Source of the DNA: Cryptomeria japonica
Taxonomy: Eukaryota > Streptophyta > Pinopsida > Cupressales > Cupressaceae
Length of the DNA stretch: 64,000 nucleotides
Assembly: GCF_030272615.1 (NCBI RefSeq)
Contig: NC_081412.1
Coordinates: 476,107,657-476,171,656, forward strand
Reading direction: 5' to 3'
Part shown: piece after piece, positions 11,818-25,072 of the stretch
Numbering within the stretch: the stretch's first letter is position 1
How the letters are laid out: each line of letters starts with the position of its first letter
Position numbers and translations under genes: made by a program
Notes under the pieces: generated by a model
Databases searched by the model: none
What the model was told of the DNA's origin: nothing
Seen by the model: only the letters and a program-made list of their open reading frames with translations

Positions 11818-13861
11818 GGATTTCCAAAGTGGAATCGATACTCATGATTTGCTTGGATCACCTGGATTCACACCAAGACAAGGTATAGATGGTAAAGAGG
11901 AAGAAAGAACTCTGGAAGTAGAGAGTAATACATATCAGCCTACCACATGTTATAGTAATTCAGGAATTCTTGAAGTTGCATCATGAGTGGAGTGCGGCAA
12001 AGGTGGTTATGGTGTCCATTCAAGCTAATAACTCGGATAATCCAATGGAGACAGAATCAACAACATGACTAGCACTGTTGGTAGTTGTCTGCCAACAAGT
12101 CTAGTTGTTTATTTTTAGTTTCAATTATGCAGTTAGGTTAGTTTTTCATTAACTCTTTCGAGTTAATTTTATCTTTGGTTCAAACTATTGATCTAGAGAC
12201 CTATTTATATGCTTTGTAATGACTTTATTTGGGTTCACTAAGTTTTTGAAAAACTATCTCTTGAATTTTGCTAAAAAACTCTGTGTATGAAAAGTTGATA
12301 GTCATCTATGAATGAAAATCGAATAACAGTTATTTTTTACTTTGAATCTGTGTGTTTGATGTCTAAAATTTGATTTTTGTGAGAATTTTTTCCAAGTAAA
12401 GATCTATTATAGCTTTCTATGCACACAAAAAATTACCAATGAGATTCAGCTTAAGCTTTTCATTTTGTTTTAGTGTTCATGTGAAGTCTGTCAGCTTCAT
12501 ATAAAGAGTTATATATAAATTAATGCTTGCATTCATTTGGTGTTGACTCGTGAATGCAATAACCTTTTCTATGCTTTCTGGTGAAAAGTATAATATTGGT
12601 TGTGTGTAACTAGAAGTTGATTGAATATTTGCTGGAGGGAGTTGTACCGTAGTTCAGAGGTTAATCAATACAAAGATTTTCCAATCTGTTTGGTAAAATT
12701 TTTCTTTTATTCCTTGGTCTTAAGGGGATTCAAATTAAATAAAGTGCAAAAGACAAATCTGTTTACCAACATAGTGAAAATGAGCTCATGAAAATTTTCA
12801 TGCCTTAGACAAAATGCTAATTTTTCTGGATCAATTTTAGTTTTTGTCACATGTTTCAAGCTTAGGGTTTTCAGTTTTGTGTATTTTTCTCTAAGTCTTG
12901 GTAATAGCCCCTAAACTTGTTATAAACTTGCATTAATTTTTCACTTAAGTATGAGGGTTCTATTTATGGTGGTGGGGCCCTTTTATGTCTTAGGCATTAT
13001 TTTGTTTGGCAATTCTTTTATTTTCTCAAGTTTGTGCTTTGATTTTCCTAGGCGGGTCCCCTTTAAGTATTTCATCGGCTTCAAAAAATTTCCTAAGTCT
13101 AGCCTTAAGTATTTTGCTGATGTATTTATGATAACATTCAAACTACTAATGTTTCCCATTATTTGCACATGTGTTAATGGATGGAGATCTTTAAATTGTG
13201 ATAAAAAGGTGCTCAGTCATTAAAAGGCTAGGGAAGGCACACACTGTGGCTAGCAGGATAAAGCTCAGACAGATCTGACGATTCTTGCTACCCCGTGGTT
13301 GAATGTGCTCGAAGGTTAATGATCACGGCATCACGAGATGATTCCACATGTCAAGGGAGGGCCGAGATAAGCCAAATGGTGGGGGCCGCTGACATCCATG
13401 AAGAGGATGATGAGTTGGAGATGTCGTGTCATGCTTTTGACGTGTCCGCTTGCCACATGAGATGGTCAATGTTAGATTGACTAGCATGGATCATTCAATG
13501 TGTTGTGATGGAAGGATTCAATGGTCCAATTTTAAACTTTCTTCAAATATGAATTCGAGTCATTTTCCACTCACACAAGCAGTGATGGCAGACAAGACGA
13601 TGACACTTGATTCCAGGGTTGTAATAAAATAATTCAAAATTATTTTGATTGACAAAGAAATTTAGAAGTAACCAGAAGGTGATGCTAGGACCGAAGAAGA
13701 TCTGAGCGAGCTCCTGCAATGCATAATTGAGGTTCACCTAGTGCATATAAAGCAATAAGTTGTCAAATTCCCCTTCTGTGTTTTTAAAGCCTTTGAAAGT
13801 TGTGAATTGCATGAGATTGTGGTGAAAGGGTTGTGAATTGTTGTAGGGTTTAAAATCTTGG
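11818..13861. other. Region between units E1 and E2
   Basis: No gene supported. The first part (to about 12.9 kb) is T-rich and looks like a 3' untranslated region. The part from about 13.2 kb is G-rich and resembles in character the upstream part of the LTR-like insertion at 49807-52366 (for example both contain CAGATCTGACGA). This suggests the promoter side of E2, possibly an LTR, but I could not find a matching terminal repeat. Confidence 0.45.
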
Positions 13862-13869
13862 TATAAAAG
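13862..13869 (+). promoter_or_regulatory. TATA box upstream of unit E2
   Basis: TATAAAAG in the context GGTATAAAAGGGG, 109 bases before the first ATG of unit E2 (13978). The spacing fits a plant Pol II promoter with a roughly 75-base 5' leader. Confidence 0.55.
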
Positions 13870-16028
13870 GGGTGAGATTTTTTCATTTTTCTGTGTCAAG
13901 ATTCTTAAATCTTGGGTTAAGCCCTAGTTTCCTCCTCCATCTATCGATAATTGTAGAAAAGGCCCTAATCTGATAAGATGTCTCCCTCACAAAACCACTC
14001 AGGACAGACAAAGTATTTGAAAAGGAATTTGTTTGATGACTTTCTTGACTAATTGAAACCCTCAATGAATGATAAGTACTAGGGGTAGAGGTTCATTCAA
14101 GGCAAACCCCTAGGGGAAGGATTGGTTGATAAAGCATATACTATTTCCGATGCTAGGGTACCTATGACTGAGGTGGATATGTTTAAATTATGGTATGGGT
14201 AGAGGAATTTGCAGTCTCCGTTCTCAAGTGCATGGTAATATGATTTGGGCAAATTAGTGGTGCCCAATCTATTCACATGGATGTCAACCTTCTCAAGGCA
14301 TTTGTAGACAAATATGACCTTGTTTCAAGAGTAATAAGGGGGAATGATGGAGAATTTTGGTTGACAGTCTGAAGGGAGGATTTCCAAGAAATTTTTTATT
14401 TATATGAACAATGTACCACCCTGTTTCAAGTGGATTTGAATGAAATAAAGGTTGAGTACTATATCTAACAATAGGTTTTATCAGATCCAACCTTCTCCCA
14501 GCCCATTTGGAAAAAGAAGGAGAAACAACATACCACATTGGCCCAAGTTTAGTGGAGCCTTTTCCAATTGGTTCTTTCACCAAGTATTTACAAGCCACTT
14601 TCTTTTCTCTGTGCTAAGTTTTAGGTTTTAACCCTATCATAGTAATGCCACCGGATTTCATATATATGGCTATTCAAATTCAACATCCTAATTTTACAGT
14701 GGTTTTTGATTTTGCACCGTATCTTGAAGATAAGATTCATGTGGGACTATTGGATATTGAGAATAATGTATCAAGCACTAACTTTTATTGGTACTTATTG
14801 TTGATGCATATGTTCTTATATAGAAATGAATATTATTTTTCAAAGGTAACATGAATATCAAAAGAACAGTTGGTAGTGTTGAGATACCGGTGTAGCTATG
14901 GAGTATTGATATGTCATGGGATAGGCAGGAGGCCAGTTTTGTAAGATTTGATAATGGTTTTGCTTCTAGATTAAGGAAAAGATTGACAATGAATCCACCA
15001 AGGATTCCTATGCAGCTGGATGATTTTTTGAGACCAAAGGAGAGGCTACCAATCATGAAAAATTGAGCATAATTGGGGGGATATTATCCCCTATCCAGTC
15101 ATCATAGTCATTAGAGTTTATGGTTTCCCTGGTCAGCCACACTTTCTACCCTTTAATGTCCCTTTGAGATTAGGTTTTGTTGAAGCAATCTGGCAAATAT
15201 GTTGTACTCATGATAGGTAATTCAAAGGTAAGAGCAAGGGAACTATCTTCCCTAATTATATTGTTATTCCATACTTTGCAATCATGAAAGGGGGATATGT
15301 GCATTTTGATAAACTCTTTGCACCATATCACCTAGGAGTCGGCATAGTCAGTCACAATGACCCAGAGGGATTCTTTAATATTTTTAGGCAAAGAGTAAAG
15401 GGAGTTGCATTGCCTCATGAACACAATTTTCCTGAAGATATAATCAAAAATGAATTTTATCTCACTACTCATGATTGGAGGAAGGAAAAGTGGATAGATT
15501 TCAGGAAGCTATGGACAATGGTAGAGAAAATGGATCCTAGTTATGATCCATTAAGAAAATTCTCTCCATTCTGTGCCAAATTTGATTTTGTTATGAACAA
15601 TTTTGATGAGTTAATCCTTTCTTTGAAAGAGAAGAAAACTAGACCTAAGGAAACCCAGGGCCATCAAGTTGAGAGAAGAAGAATGCAGGAGCCTACACCT
15701 ATTGCACATAAAGATACAACCCTAATTCACCAAATGAGAATGAAACAACCAGGCCCACCTCCTCCTCTACTTCATAGGACAGATGGACTAGAAGAAACTA
15801 GACCTAGTTATGTGCCCCCTCCAAGGGGTAGTATTGTGATAAAAATAATAAGGGATGAGAAGATTAGTGAAGAAGAGAGTGGCAGTGGTAGTGACAGTGG
15901 GAAATTGGTGAGGAGGAAAGGAAAAAAAATAATGAAAGTAGAGCCAACCCCAAAGGTGAAAGTTAGACCTTCAAAATGAATCAAGATTATTCATCTTGAA
16001 GATTCAAATAGGAGTCTCTCACCACCAG

Positions 16029-17455
16029 TGTTGGCATATGATGAACTAGTATGATGATAATGAATGTTGTCATTGATGTCAATAAGTACAGGTGAACTGG
16101 TATGAAGTTTGGAAGAAGGTGTTATTGATGTTCAAGTAGGAGACCAGGTATGAAGGGATGATGTGGACTGGTGTCGTGGTTTTACTAAGTTTGACTACCG
16201 GTTTGTAGTCTCAATTCTAGGGTTTCTGGTTAGGCAATCTAGCTTGTGTGATGCAACTGGTGAATTTCTGTGATGAGTTAGCTAAGAGGTAAGGATGAGA
16301 TCGAGATGCCACATCAGTTTTATGCACGTGAAGGATTTCCTTGAGGATATTGCATATGAAGATCGATTGCATTAAATGTCTACCTTGGGAATGTACATTC
16401 TTCTTAGCGATATGTGAAGAGAGCATGATGGGTTACTGATTTCCATATGCAGTGAAGAATGGATGATATAGAATGACTTGTGATCTGTTTCAAATTATTT
16501 TATTCTATGCAAAGTGTTTTAAACGGTCAAGATTGGACTGCTTGTAATTGTAAACCTAAAATGTTTAGGGTTTATGCTACCGACCTAATTGTTGTTTATA
16601 AGGTCGATGATGCTTTTATTGTTTGTGTTGGTAAAATGTTGTGTTTGTATCCAAGTGATGAGATACTTGCCAGACTAGTGAGTAGAAAACTGCAGAGTGT
16701 GATTGCAGAGTAGAGGAGTTGAAAAGGATATGCCCTAGCATGTAGTGTTGTTATCATATCAGAGTTTTACCTATTGTCTTCTAACCATTTCAATAGTAGG
16801 AAAATCCCTTTGCCAGGTAGCTTTAACAGGCTTATTGTAAATCCTCTAACTAGGTGACTCAAGATCATTGAGTTCTTCAAATCCTCTAGCAAGGTAACCT
16901 TTAACAGGGTTTCAACCTTTAACGGGGTATATAGCCATCTCTTAACCGGGTTATCTTTAACAGGATCAGTTCCTAACAAAACCTTATTGTAAAGTCTTCA
17001 ACCAGACTAGGATCCTAACAGAGTGAGCTTCAAAAGAGTTCAAAAAAAATCTTGTGGGTATTCATCCCCACCATGGTTTTTCCCATTTGGGTTTCTACAT
17101 GAAAAAATTGTGTGTCATGAGTTGTGCATTTTTCATGTGATGTTTAAGCAGTCTTTGTTTAGGCGAATATGCATGCAAAGTTGATGGTTATGGTATTACT
17201 GATACAACACATGCATGAGTATATTGGTGAAGTAGTTATCAAGTGTTGAATGTTATTTGAAGTATTTAGTTTTACTGGTTTAGCTGTTAGAAGTCTTACT
17301 ATGTTTAACTGGTATTTCCATGGTTAAGTTCAGTGATGAAGACAACCGGTTAGCAAGGTTTTAACTTGATAAGTTGTTGAGAAGTTTTTGTCTATACTTA
17401 TTCACCCCCCCTCTCAGTACTAGTTAGGGTATTTGTTGTTCATCATTATTCATCA
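16029..17455 (+). repeat. 5' LTR of element D
   Basis: 1427 bp, beginning TGTTGGCATATGATGAAC and ending TTATTCATCA. It matches the 3' LTR except that the 3' copy holds three tandem copies of a segment present here once (roughly 16186-17070). Confidence 0.92.
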
Positions 17456-17457
17456 AT

Positions 17458-17469
17458 TGGTATCAGAGC
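17458..17469 (+). promoter_or_regulatory. Primer binding site of element D
   Basis: TGGTATCAGAGC two bases after the 5' LTR, the standard site complementary to the 3' end of initiator tRNA-Met in plant copia elements. Confidence 0.92.
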
Positions 17470-17526
17470 AACTCCAAGTCCTCGGTGATATAAGCTTAAC
17501 CGCTTGAGATAAAAGATCTTTCTTTA

Positions 17527-18186
17527 ATGATGAAGAGGGAAGGTCCTAATTTCAATAGAGATAACTAAAAAATATTGAAGGACAAAATGCAAATTTATAT
17601 CAAGAGTTTGGGTGCTCAACATTGGAGCTATGTTGAGAATGTCTATGTTATCCCCACTGGCACTCTAATTAATGATAAGAAAAGAGATATTCAAGAAAAT
17701 GGGCAAATCATGGAAGCCCTTATTAGTAGCTTGTCTGATATTGAGTTCATGGATGTACAAGATAAGGACACTCCTAAGGATGTATGGGACACATTTGAAA
17801 CCATTTATGGTGGTGATGAACATGTCAAGCAAGCTAAGGAAGAGAGTGTTAGAGGAAAATTTGAAGACATGAGGATGGTTGAAGGAGAGATCATTCAACA
17901 ATATGGCATAAGGATCAAGACTGTGGTTGGAGATATCTAGAGCACTGGTGGAATAATTGATGATGCTACCGTTGTCAGTAAATTTTTGAGATCATTGTTA
18001 CCGGTATATGCAATCAAAGTTACTGCTATTCAGGAGTTAACGTCTATCGACAAAACCAAGGTATCCTTAGACTCTATCATTGCAAAGTTGACTGCATATG
18101 AGTTGAATAGCTATGATGGAAGTGTTCAAAAGATGAGTCAACCTTTAGATCATCTATTGCACCAACCAGAAAAGGAAAAGAAGTAA
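17527..18186 (+). pseudogene. Element D gag (N-terminal and central part)
   Basis: Copia-type capsid region. The frame starts MMKREGPNF at 17527, has a stop after RDN (about 17566) where relatives have a residue before K-I-W/L-K, continues through DVWDTFETIYGGDEHVKQ (UBN2-type gag domain), has another stop at 17938-17940 and ends at 18184-18186. A frame change follows; the zinc-knuckle part continues in the next frame from about 18187. It would form the virus-like particle in the cytoplasm if intact. Confidence 0.82.
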
Positions 18187-21100
18187 GTACCAGTTATGAA
18201 TCCAGGAAATGCAAAGATATGGATGATGAAGAGATTCTAATGGAGTTTGAAGCTCTTCTTGCCAAGAGACTTCCAAAAGGTATCGGAAAATACAAAGGTA
18301 AGCTTCCTTTAAAATGTTTTTCCTGCAATAAGATAGGACATATAGCTATTAACTATCCTAACAATGACAATAAGGATAAATCGGAGAGGTTTATAAAGTA
18401 TAAAGGAGGAGGTAGGAGAAATTGTCTTGTTGTAGTGGATGAAGGTGTTACTGATGAAGAATCTAAGGATGAAGAGAATGAGGACATAGTGTTTGTATTT
18501 GTAAAGGAAGAAGTGTCTAACAAGAAAGCCCTTGTCTCTCCCATTGACAACTCTAATGAGTGGATTATTGATAGTGGGTGTTCTCACCATATGACTAATG
18601 ACCAAAGAAAGTTTATGTATCTAGAAGAATATGATAGAGGTGTTGTCCAGTTTGGCAATGATGCACCATGCTTGGTGAAAGGTAAAGGATCCATCTCATT
18701 GAATGGAAAGAGCAGTGTGGATGATGTCTACTGGGTAGAAGGTCTTAAGCATAACCTTTTGAGTGTTGCTTAGCTAAATGACAAAGGACTCATTCTGGAG
18801 TTCAAAGGTGGAGTCTACAGTATAATTGGAAAGAGTGGTGAACTTATTGCCACTGGTAAGCAAACCAGAGGTAACTTGTTTCAGTTGAATGCCAAGATTA
18901 GTCAGTGTCTGATGGTGAAGTTTGATGGTAGTTGGATATGGCATAGGAGACTTTTTCATATAAACTTTGACAATATTATAAAAGCTAGTGAGATCAAGGC
19001 AGTAAGAGGATTACCTTTGTTGAACAAACTGGAGAATTATTTGTGTAGAGAATGCCAACTTGGGAAGACGTCTTCCTCAACTTTCAAAGGTAAGTATTTT
19101 TCAGCAGAGAACTTACTTGATCTTGTGCACACCAAGCTATGTGGTCCAATGAAAACTAGAAGTATTCAGGGAGATAGGTGTTTCATGATTCTTACTGATG
19201 ACTGCTCAAGAATGATGTGGGTCACATTCTTGAAAGACAAGTCTGAGGCATTTGGAAAGTTCAAAGCCTTTAGAGCATTGGTAGAGAAGAAAAGTGGTCA
19301 AAGGATAAAATGCCTAAGAATTGATCAAGGAGGTGAATTCACTTATGATGAATTCAATAAGTACTATGAAGAGAACGGTATCAAGAGGCAAGTGTCTGCC
19401 CCAAGAACACCACAACAGAATGGCATAGCAGAAAGGAATAACATGAGTGTACTTGAAGCGGTCAGAACAATGTTGATCCAAGGAAAGGTTGCTCACACTT
19501 TTTGGAGAGAAGTAGTGATAACTACAGTCTATACTATGAACCGGGTACTCATCAATAAAGGTAAAGATAAAACCTCTTATGAGTACTAGACTGGGAAGAC
19601 TCCCAATGTGAGTTATTTTAAAGTATTTGGCAGTAAGTGTTATATCAAGAGAGGTGAGTATCTGAGGAAGTTTGATGTTAAATGTGATGAAGGAATATTT
19701 TTGGGATATTCCACTAAAAGAAAAGCTCTCAATTGCTACAACAATAGGACTCAAATTTTTTTTGAGAGTATCAATGTCAGGGTCGATGAATCCCCTAAGG
19801 AGCTTGAGGAAACCTACAGCAAGCAAGTGGAAGATGAACCAAGTGTAGCCTTCTAGGAACCAGTTAAAAAAGAAACAAACAAAGACCTCAGTGTTTCTAT
19901 ATCGGTAGAAGCTGCAGTAGGAGAAGAAGAAGATGGAGAACAAGAAGAAGAGGAAAAGCAAGTAGAACCAACTAGAGTCATTCCTAGATATGTGAAACTA
20001 CATCATGATCCAAAGCAGATCATAGGAGATAAAGATGGAAGAATACTCACAAGAAGAAAGGTGAAAGAAAACTCTTGCATGATTTCTAAATTTGAGCCTA
20101 AGACCACTAGAGAGACACTTACAGATGAAGACTGGATTAAGGCAATGGAAGAGGAGTTGGACCAGATAGAAAAGAATGCAACATGGTCCTTGGTACCCAA
20201 ACTGAAACACAATAATGTCATAGGTACCGAATGGGTCTTTAGGAATAAGTTGAATGAAGAAGGCACAATTGTAAGGAACAAGGAAAGACTTGTATGCAAC
20301 GGATATGCTCAGGAAGAGGGAGAAGACTATGGAGAAACCTTTTCCCCAGTGGCTAGACTAGAAGGTGTTCAAATGCTACTTGCATTTGTAGCATTTAAGG
20401 GATTCAAGGTATACCAGATGGATGTTAAGTCTACATTCTTTAATGGAATCCTAGAAGAGGAAGTGTATATTGAGCAACCAGATGGGTTTGCCTTATCAGA
20501 AGATAGTAACATGGTGTGTAGATTACACGAGGCCCTTTATGGATTGAAACAAGCATCAAGGACATGGTATGAATGGTTACACTCTCATCTTGTGAAGATA
20601 GGATTTCAGAGAACAAGTGAGGACAACAACATCTACCTGAAATCTGAAGGTGATTAGATTCTGATCTGTGAAGTGTTTGTAGATGACATAATCTTTGAAG
20701 GAGATGATGAGATGAGCCATGCATTTTCAGATGAAATGAAGAAAGAGTTTGAGATGTCTCTGATTGGAGAGATAAATTTCTTCATTGGTCTACAGATTCA
20801 GCAGATGAAAGAGGATATTTTTATTACCCAGTCCAAGTATGTCAAAGAGGTATTGAAAATCTTTGGCATGGAGGAGAGCAAACCGGTTGGTACACCGATG
20901 GTGACTGGCTGCAAATTGACCAAGGAAGATGATTTAGCATTGGTGAATGAGAAGGAATACCGGTCAATGATCAGTAAGCTACACTATGTGGTACACAACA
21001 AATCGGATATTGCTCATGCAGTGGGCATTGTGGCTTGTTTTAAGAAAAATACAAGAGAATCCCACTTGGTAGCAGTCAAGAGGGTTCTTAGATACCTAAA

Positions 21101-21629
21101 AGGGACAGTTGACTATGGACTATGGTATCCATAAAATGGTGAATTTAATCTCAAAGTATTTACCAATGCAGATTGGGCAAGTAATATGGACGACCAAAAG
21201 AGCACAATCAGTGGAGCATTCTTTCTTGGTGGAAAACTAGTCTCATGGATGAGTAAGAAGCAGAGCTATATTTTCCAGTCTACAGCTGAAGCAAAATATG
21301 TGGCAGCATTTATGAACTGCACTCAAGCAATCTGGATGACACATGTATTGGATGGTTTCAAAGTACCTATATCTGAACCGGTGAGTATATTTTGTGACAA
21401 CACAAGTGCAATAAATATTTCCAAGAATCCGGTATTGCATGCTAGAACTAAGAACATTGAGCTCAAGTATCACTTCTTGAGAGAGAAGGTTCAAAACAAA
21501 GAGGTTGTATTAGAACATGTTTCCAGTAAGGAGCAACTAGCAAACATATTCACTAAGCCCTTACTGAAGACTACATTTACCTATTTGAGAGGTAAATTAG
21601 GGATTTTGCCCCTTCATGAAGTAAACTAA
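18187..21629 (+). pseudogene. Element D gag zinc knuckle and pol polyprotein
   Basis: One reading frame from 18187 to 21629, interrupted only by in-frame stops (18771, 19587, 19854, 20655, 21132). Order: zinc knuckle CFSCNKIGHIAINYP (final Cys replaced by Tyr); protease WIIDSGCSHHM with intact DSG; integrase with HHCC (HRRLFH, CRECQLGK), ILTDDCSR, IDQGGEF and TPQQNGIAE; RT with [12 protein letters not shown] and FVDDIIF; RNase H with FTNADWASNMDD and EQLANIFTKPLLK. Domain order PR-IN-RT-RH defines Ty1/copia. At least three of the five stops replace Trp or Gln codons expected from family alignments. Non-functional without repair. Confidence 0.92.
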
Positions 21630-21928
21630 AGTTTTTTGCTCCACATCAGTTAGGTACTATAGTGTCAAATCTTTCAGGATTGATGTGTTGAAGGATGATA
21701 CTCCATAGGGGGAGTAGCATAGTGGAGCTTGGAAGCTTGTGCCTCCACTTTGACATTGTTGTCAAAGGGGGAGAAGATATCTGATGATGTATGATATGGG
21801 AAAAGATATCTGATGTATGGGGGAGAAGATATCTGATGATGAAGATATATGTTATAGTTGCACTGGTCTATGTTTTTTATAGATGCAATGCTACACTGAG
21901 TATTGCCATCAATTCCAAAGGGGGAGAT
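21630..21928 (+). other. Element D 3' untranslated region and polypurine tract
   Basis: Between the pol stop and the 3' LTR. GGGGGAGAAGATATCTGATG-like words recur three times (21767-21845), and CAAAGGGGGAGAT at 21916-21928 is the polypurine tract that abuts the LTR. Similar CAAAGGGGGAGA words upstream (21765-21780) may be decoy or older purine tracts. Confidence 0.8.
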
Positions 21929-24900
21929 TGTTGGCATATAATGAACGGGTATGATGATAATGAATGTTGTCATTGATGTCAATAAGTGCAGGTGAACCGG
22001 TATGAAGATTGGAAGAATTTGTTATTGATTTTCAAGTAGGAGAACCAGTATGAAGGGATGAAGTGGACCAGTGTCAAGGTTTTACTAAGTGTGACTACCA
22101 GTTGGTAGTCTCAGCTCTAGGGTTTCCGGTTTGGTAATCTATCTTGTGCAATGCAATCGGTGAAATTTTGTGATGAGTGAACTAAGAGATAAGGATAAGA
22201 TGAAGATGCCACATCAGTTTTGTGCACGTGAAGGATTTCCTTGAGGATCTTGCATGTGAAGATCGATTGCATTAAATGTCTACCTCGGGAATGTACATTA
22301 TTCTTAGTGGTATGTGAAGAGAGCATGATGGGTTATTGATTTCCATATGTGGTGAAGAATGGATGATACAGAATGACTTGTGATCTGTTTCAGTTTATTT
22401 TATTCTATGCAAAGTGTTTTGAACGGTCAGGATTAAGACCGCTTGTAATTGTAAACCTAAAAGGTTTTGGTTTTATACTACCAACCTAATTGTTGTCTAT
22501 AAGGTCAATGATGTTTTCTATTTTTTGTGTTGGCAAAATGTTGCGTTTGTATCCAAGTGATGAGATACTTGCTAGACCAATGAGTGGAAAACTGTAGTGT
22601 GATTGTAGAGTAGAGGAGCTGAAAAGGATCTTCCTTAGCATGTAGTGTTGTTATCAGATCAGAGCTTTACCTATTATTTTCTAACCATTTGAATAGTAGG
22701 AAAATCCCTTTGTTGGGTAGCTTCAACAAGCTTATTGTAAATCCTCTAACTAGGTGACTCAAGATCATTGAGTTCTTCAAATCCTCTAGTGAGGTAACCT
22801 TTAATAGGGTTTCAACCTTTAACAGGGTATATAGCCATCTCTTAACCGGGTGATCTTTAATAGGATCAATTCCTAACATAACCTTATTGTAAAGTCTTTA
22901 ACCGGACTAGGCTCCTAATAGAGTGAGCTTCAAAAGAGTTCAAAAACAAGCTTATGGGTAATCATCCCCACTGTGGTAAGTGTGACTACCGGTTGGTAGT
23001 CTCAGCTCTAGGGTTTCCGGTTTGGCAATCTATCTTGTGCAATGCAACCGGTGATATTCTGTGATGAGTGAACTAAGAGATAAGGATGAGATCAAGATGC
23101 CACATTAGTTTTGTGCACGTGAAGGATTTCCTTGAGGATCTTGCATGTGAAGATCGATTGCATTAAATGTCTACCTTGGGAATGTACATTGTTCTTAGTG
23201 GTATGTGAAGAGAGCGTGATGGGTTATTGATTTCCATATGCGGTGAAGAATGGATGATACAGAATGACTTGTGATCTGTTTCAGTTTATTTTATTCTATG
23301 CAAAGTGTTTTGAACGGTCAAGATTAAGACCGCTTGTAATTGTAAACCTAAAAGGTTTAGGTTTTATACTACCAACCTAATTGTTGTCTATAAGGTCAAT
23401 GATGTTTGCTATTTTTTGTGTTGGCAAAATGTTGTGTTTGTATCCAAGTGATGAGATACTTGCTAAACCAATGAGTGGAAAAATGCAGTGTGATTGCAGA
23501 GTAGAGGAGCTGAAAAGGATCTGCCTTAGCATGTAGTGTTGTTATCAGATTAGAGCTTTACCTATTGTTTTCTAACCATTTAAATAGTAGGAAAATCCCT
23601 TTGCTGGGTAGCTTTAACAAGCTTATTGTAAATCCTCTAACTAGGTGACTCAAGATCATTGAGTTCTTCAAATCCTCTAGTGAGGTAACCTTTAATAGGG
23701 TTTCAGCCTTTAACAGGGTATATAGCCATCTCTTAACTGGGTGATCTTTAATAGGATCAGTTCCTAACATAACCTTATTGTAAAGTCTTTAACCGAACTA
23801 GGCTCCTAACAGAGTGAGCTTCAAAAGAGTTCAAAAACAAGCTTATGGGTATTCATCCCCACTGTGGTAAGTGTGACTACCGGTTGGTAGTCTCAGCTCT
23901 AGGGTTTCCGATTTGGCAATCTATCTTGTGCAATGCAACCGGTGACATTCTGTGATGAGTGAACTAAGAGATAAGGATGAGATCAAGATGCCACATCAGT
24001 TTTGTGCACGTGAAGGATTTCCTTGAGGATCTTGCATGTGAAGATCGATTGCATTAAATGTCTACCTCGGGAATGTACATTATTCTTAGTGGTATGTGAA
24101 GAGAGCGTGATGGGTTACTGATTTCCATATGTTTTGAACGGTCAGGATTAAGACCGCTTGTAATTATAAACCTAAAAGGTTTAGGTTTTATACTACCAAC
24201 ATAATTGTTGTCTATAAGGTCAATGATGTTTTCTATTTTTTGTGTTGGCAAAATGTTGTGTATGTATCCAAGTGATGAGATACTTGCTAGACCAATGAGT
24301 GGAAAAGTGCAGTGTGATTGCAGAGTAGAGGAGCTGAAAAGGATCTGCCTTAGCATGTAGTGTTGTTATCATATCAGAGCTTTACCTATTGTTTTCTAAC
24401 CATTTAAATAGCAGGAAAATCCCTTTGTTGGGTAGCTTTAACAGGCTTATTGTAAATCCTCTAACTAGGTGACTCAAGATCATTGAGTTCTTCAAATCCT
24501 CTAGTGAGGTAACCTTTAATAGGGTTTCAACCTTTAACAGGGTATATAGCCATCTCTTAACCGGGTGATCTTTAATAGGATCAGTTCCTAACATAACCTT
24601 ATTGTAAAGTCTTTAACTGGACTAGGCTCCTAACAGAGTGAGCTTCAAAAGAGTTCAAAAACAAGCTTATGGGTATTCATCCCCACTGTGGTTTTTCCCA
24701 TTTGGGTTTCCATGTGAAAAATCTGTGTGTCATGAGTTGTGCATTTTTCATGTGATGTTTAAGTAGTCTTTGTTTAGGTGAATATGCATGCAAAGCTAAT
24801 GGTTATGGTATTACTGATACAACACATGCATGAGTATATTGGTGAAGTAGTTATCAAGTGCTGAATGTTATTTGAAGTATTCAGTTTTACTAGTTTAGTT

Positions 24901-25072
24901 GTCTAAAGTCTTACTGTGTTTAATTGGTATTGCCATGGTTAAGTTCAGTGATGAAGACAACCAATTAGCATTGTTTTAACTTGATAAGTTGTTGAGAAGT
25001 TTTTGTTTGTACTGATTCACCCCCCACCTCTCAGTACCAGTCAAGGTATTTATTATTCATCATTATTCATCA
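21929..25072 (+). repeat. 3' LTR of element D with internal triplication
   Basis: 3144 bp, 1717 bp longer than the 5' LTR. The excess is two extra tandem copies of one internal segment: unit 1 at 22086-22976 (891 bp), unit 2 at 22977-23867 (891 bp), unit 3 at 23868-24691 (824 bp, with a 67-bp deletion near 24129). Each junction reads CTGTGG-TAAGTGTGAC. 1427 + 891 + 824 = 3142, agreeing with the observed length. The units are very similar to each other. Confidence 0.92.

Larger units (their letters stand above)
16029..25072 (+). mobile_element. Element D: full-length Ty1/copia retrotransposon
   Basis: A complete element with 5' LTR 16029-17455, Met-type primer site, gag-pol in copia order (PR, IN, RT, RNase H), purine tract and 3' LTR 21929-25072. 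The target duplication is ACCAG (16024-16028) against ACTAG (25073-25077), one mismatch. It interrupts unit E2. Coding capacity is lost through one frame change in gag and several in-frame stops, but all pol domains are recognisable. Confidence 0.93.

Noticed and set aside
19314-19961. 215-codon minus-strand frame
   Set aside because: Antisense shadow of the integrase and linker of element D.
22667-24594. Three near-identical 70-codon minus-strand frames, plus one at 16767
   Set aside because: They are antisense readings of the repeated LTR segment of element D, not a protein family.
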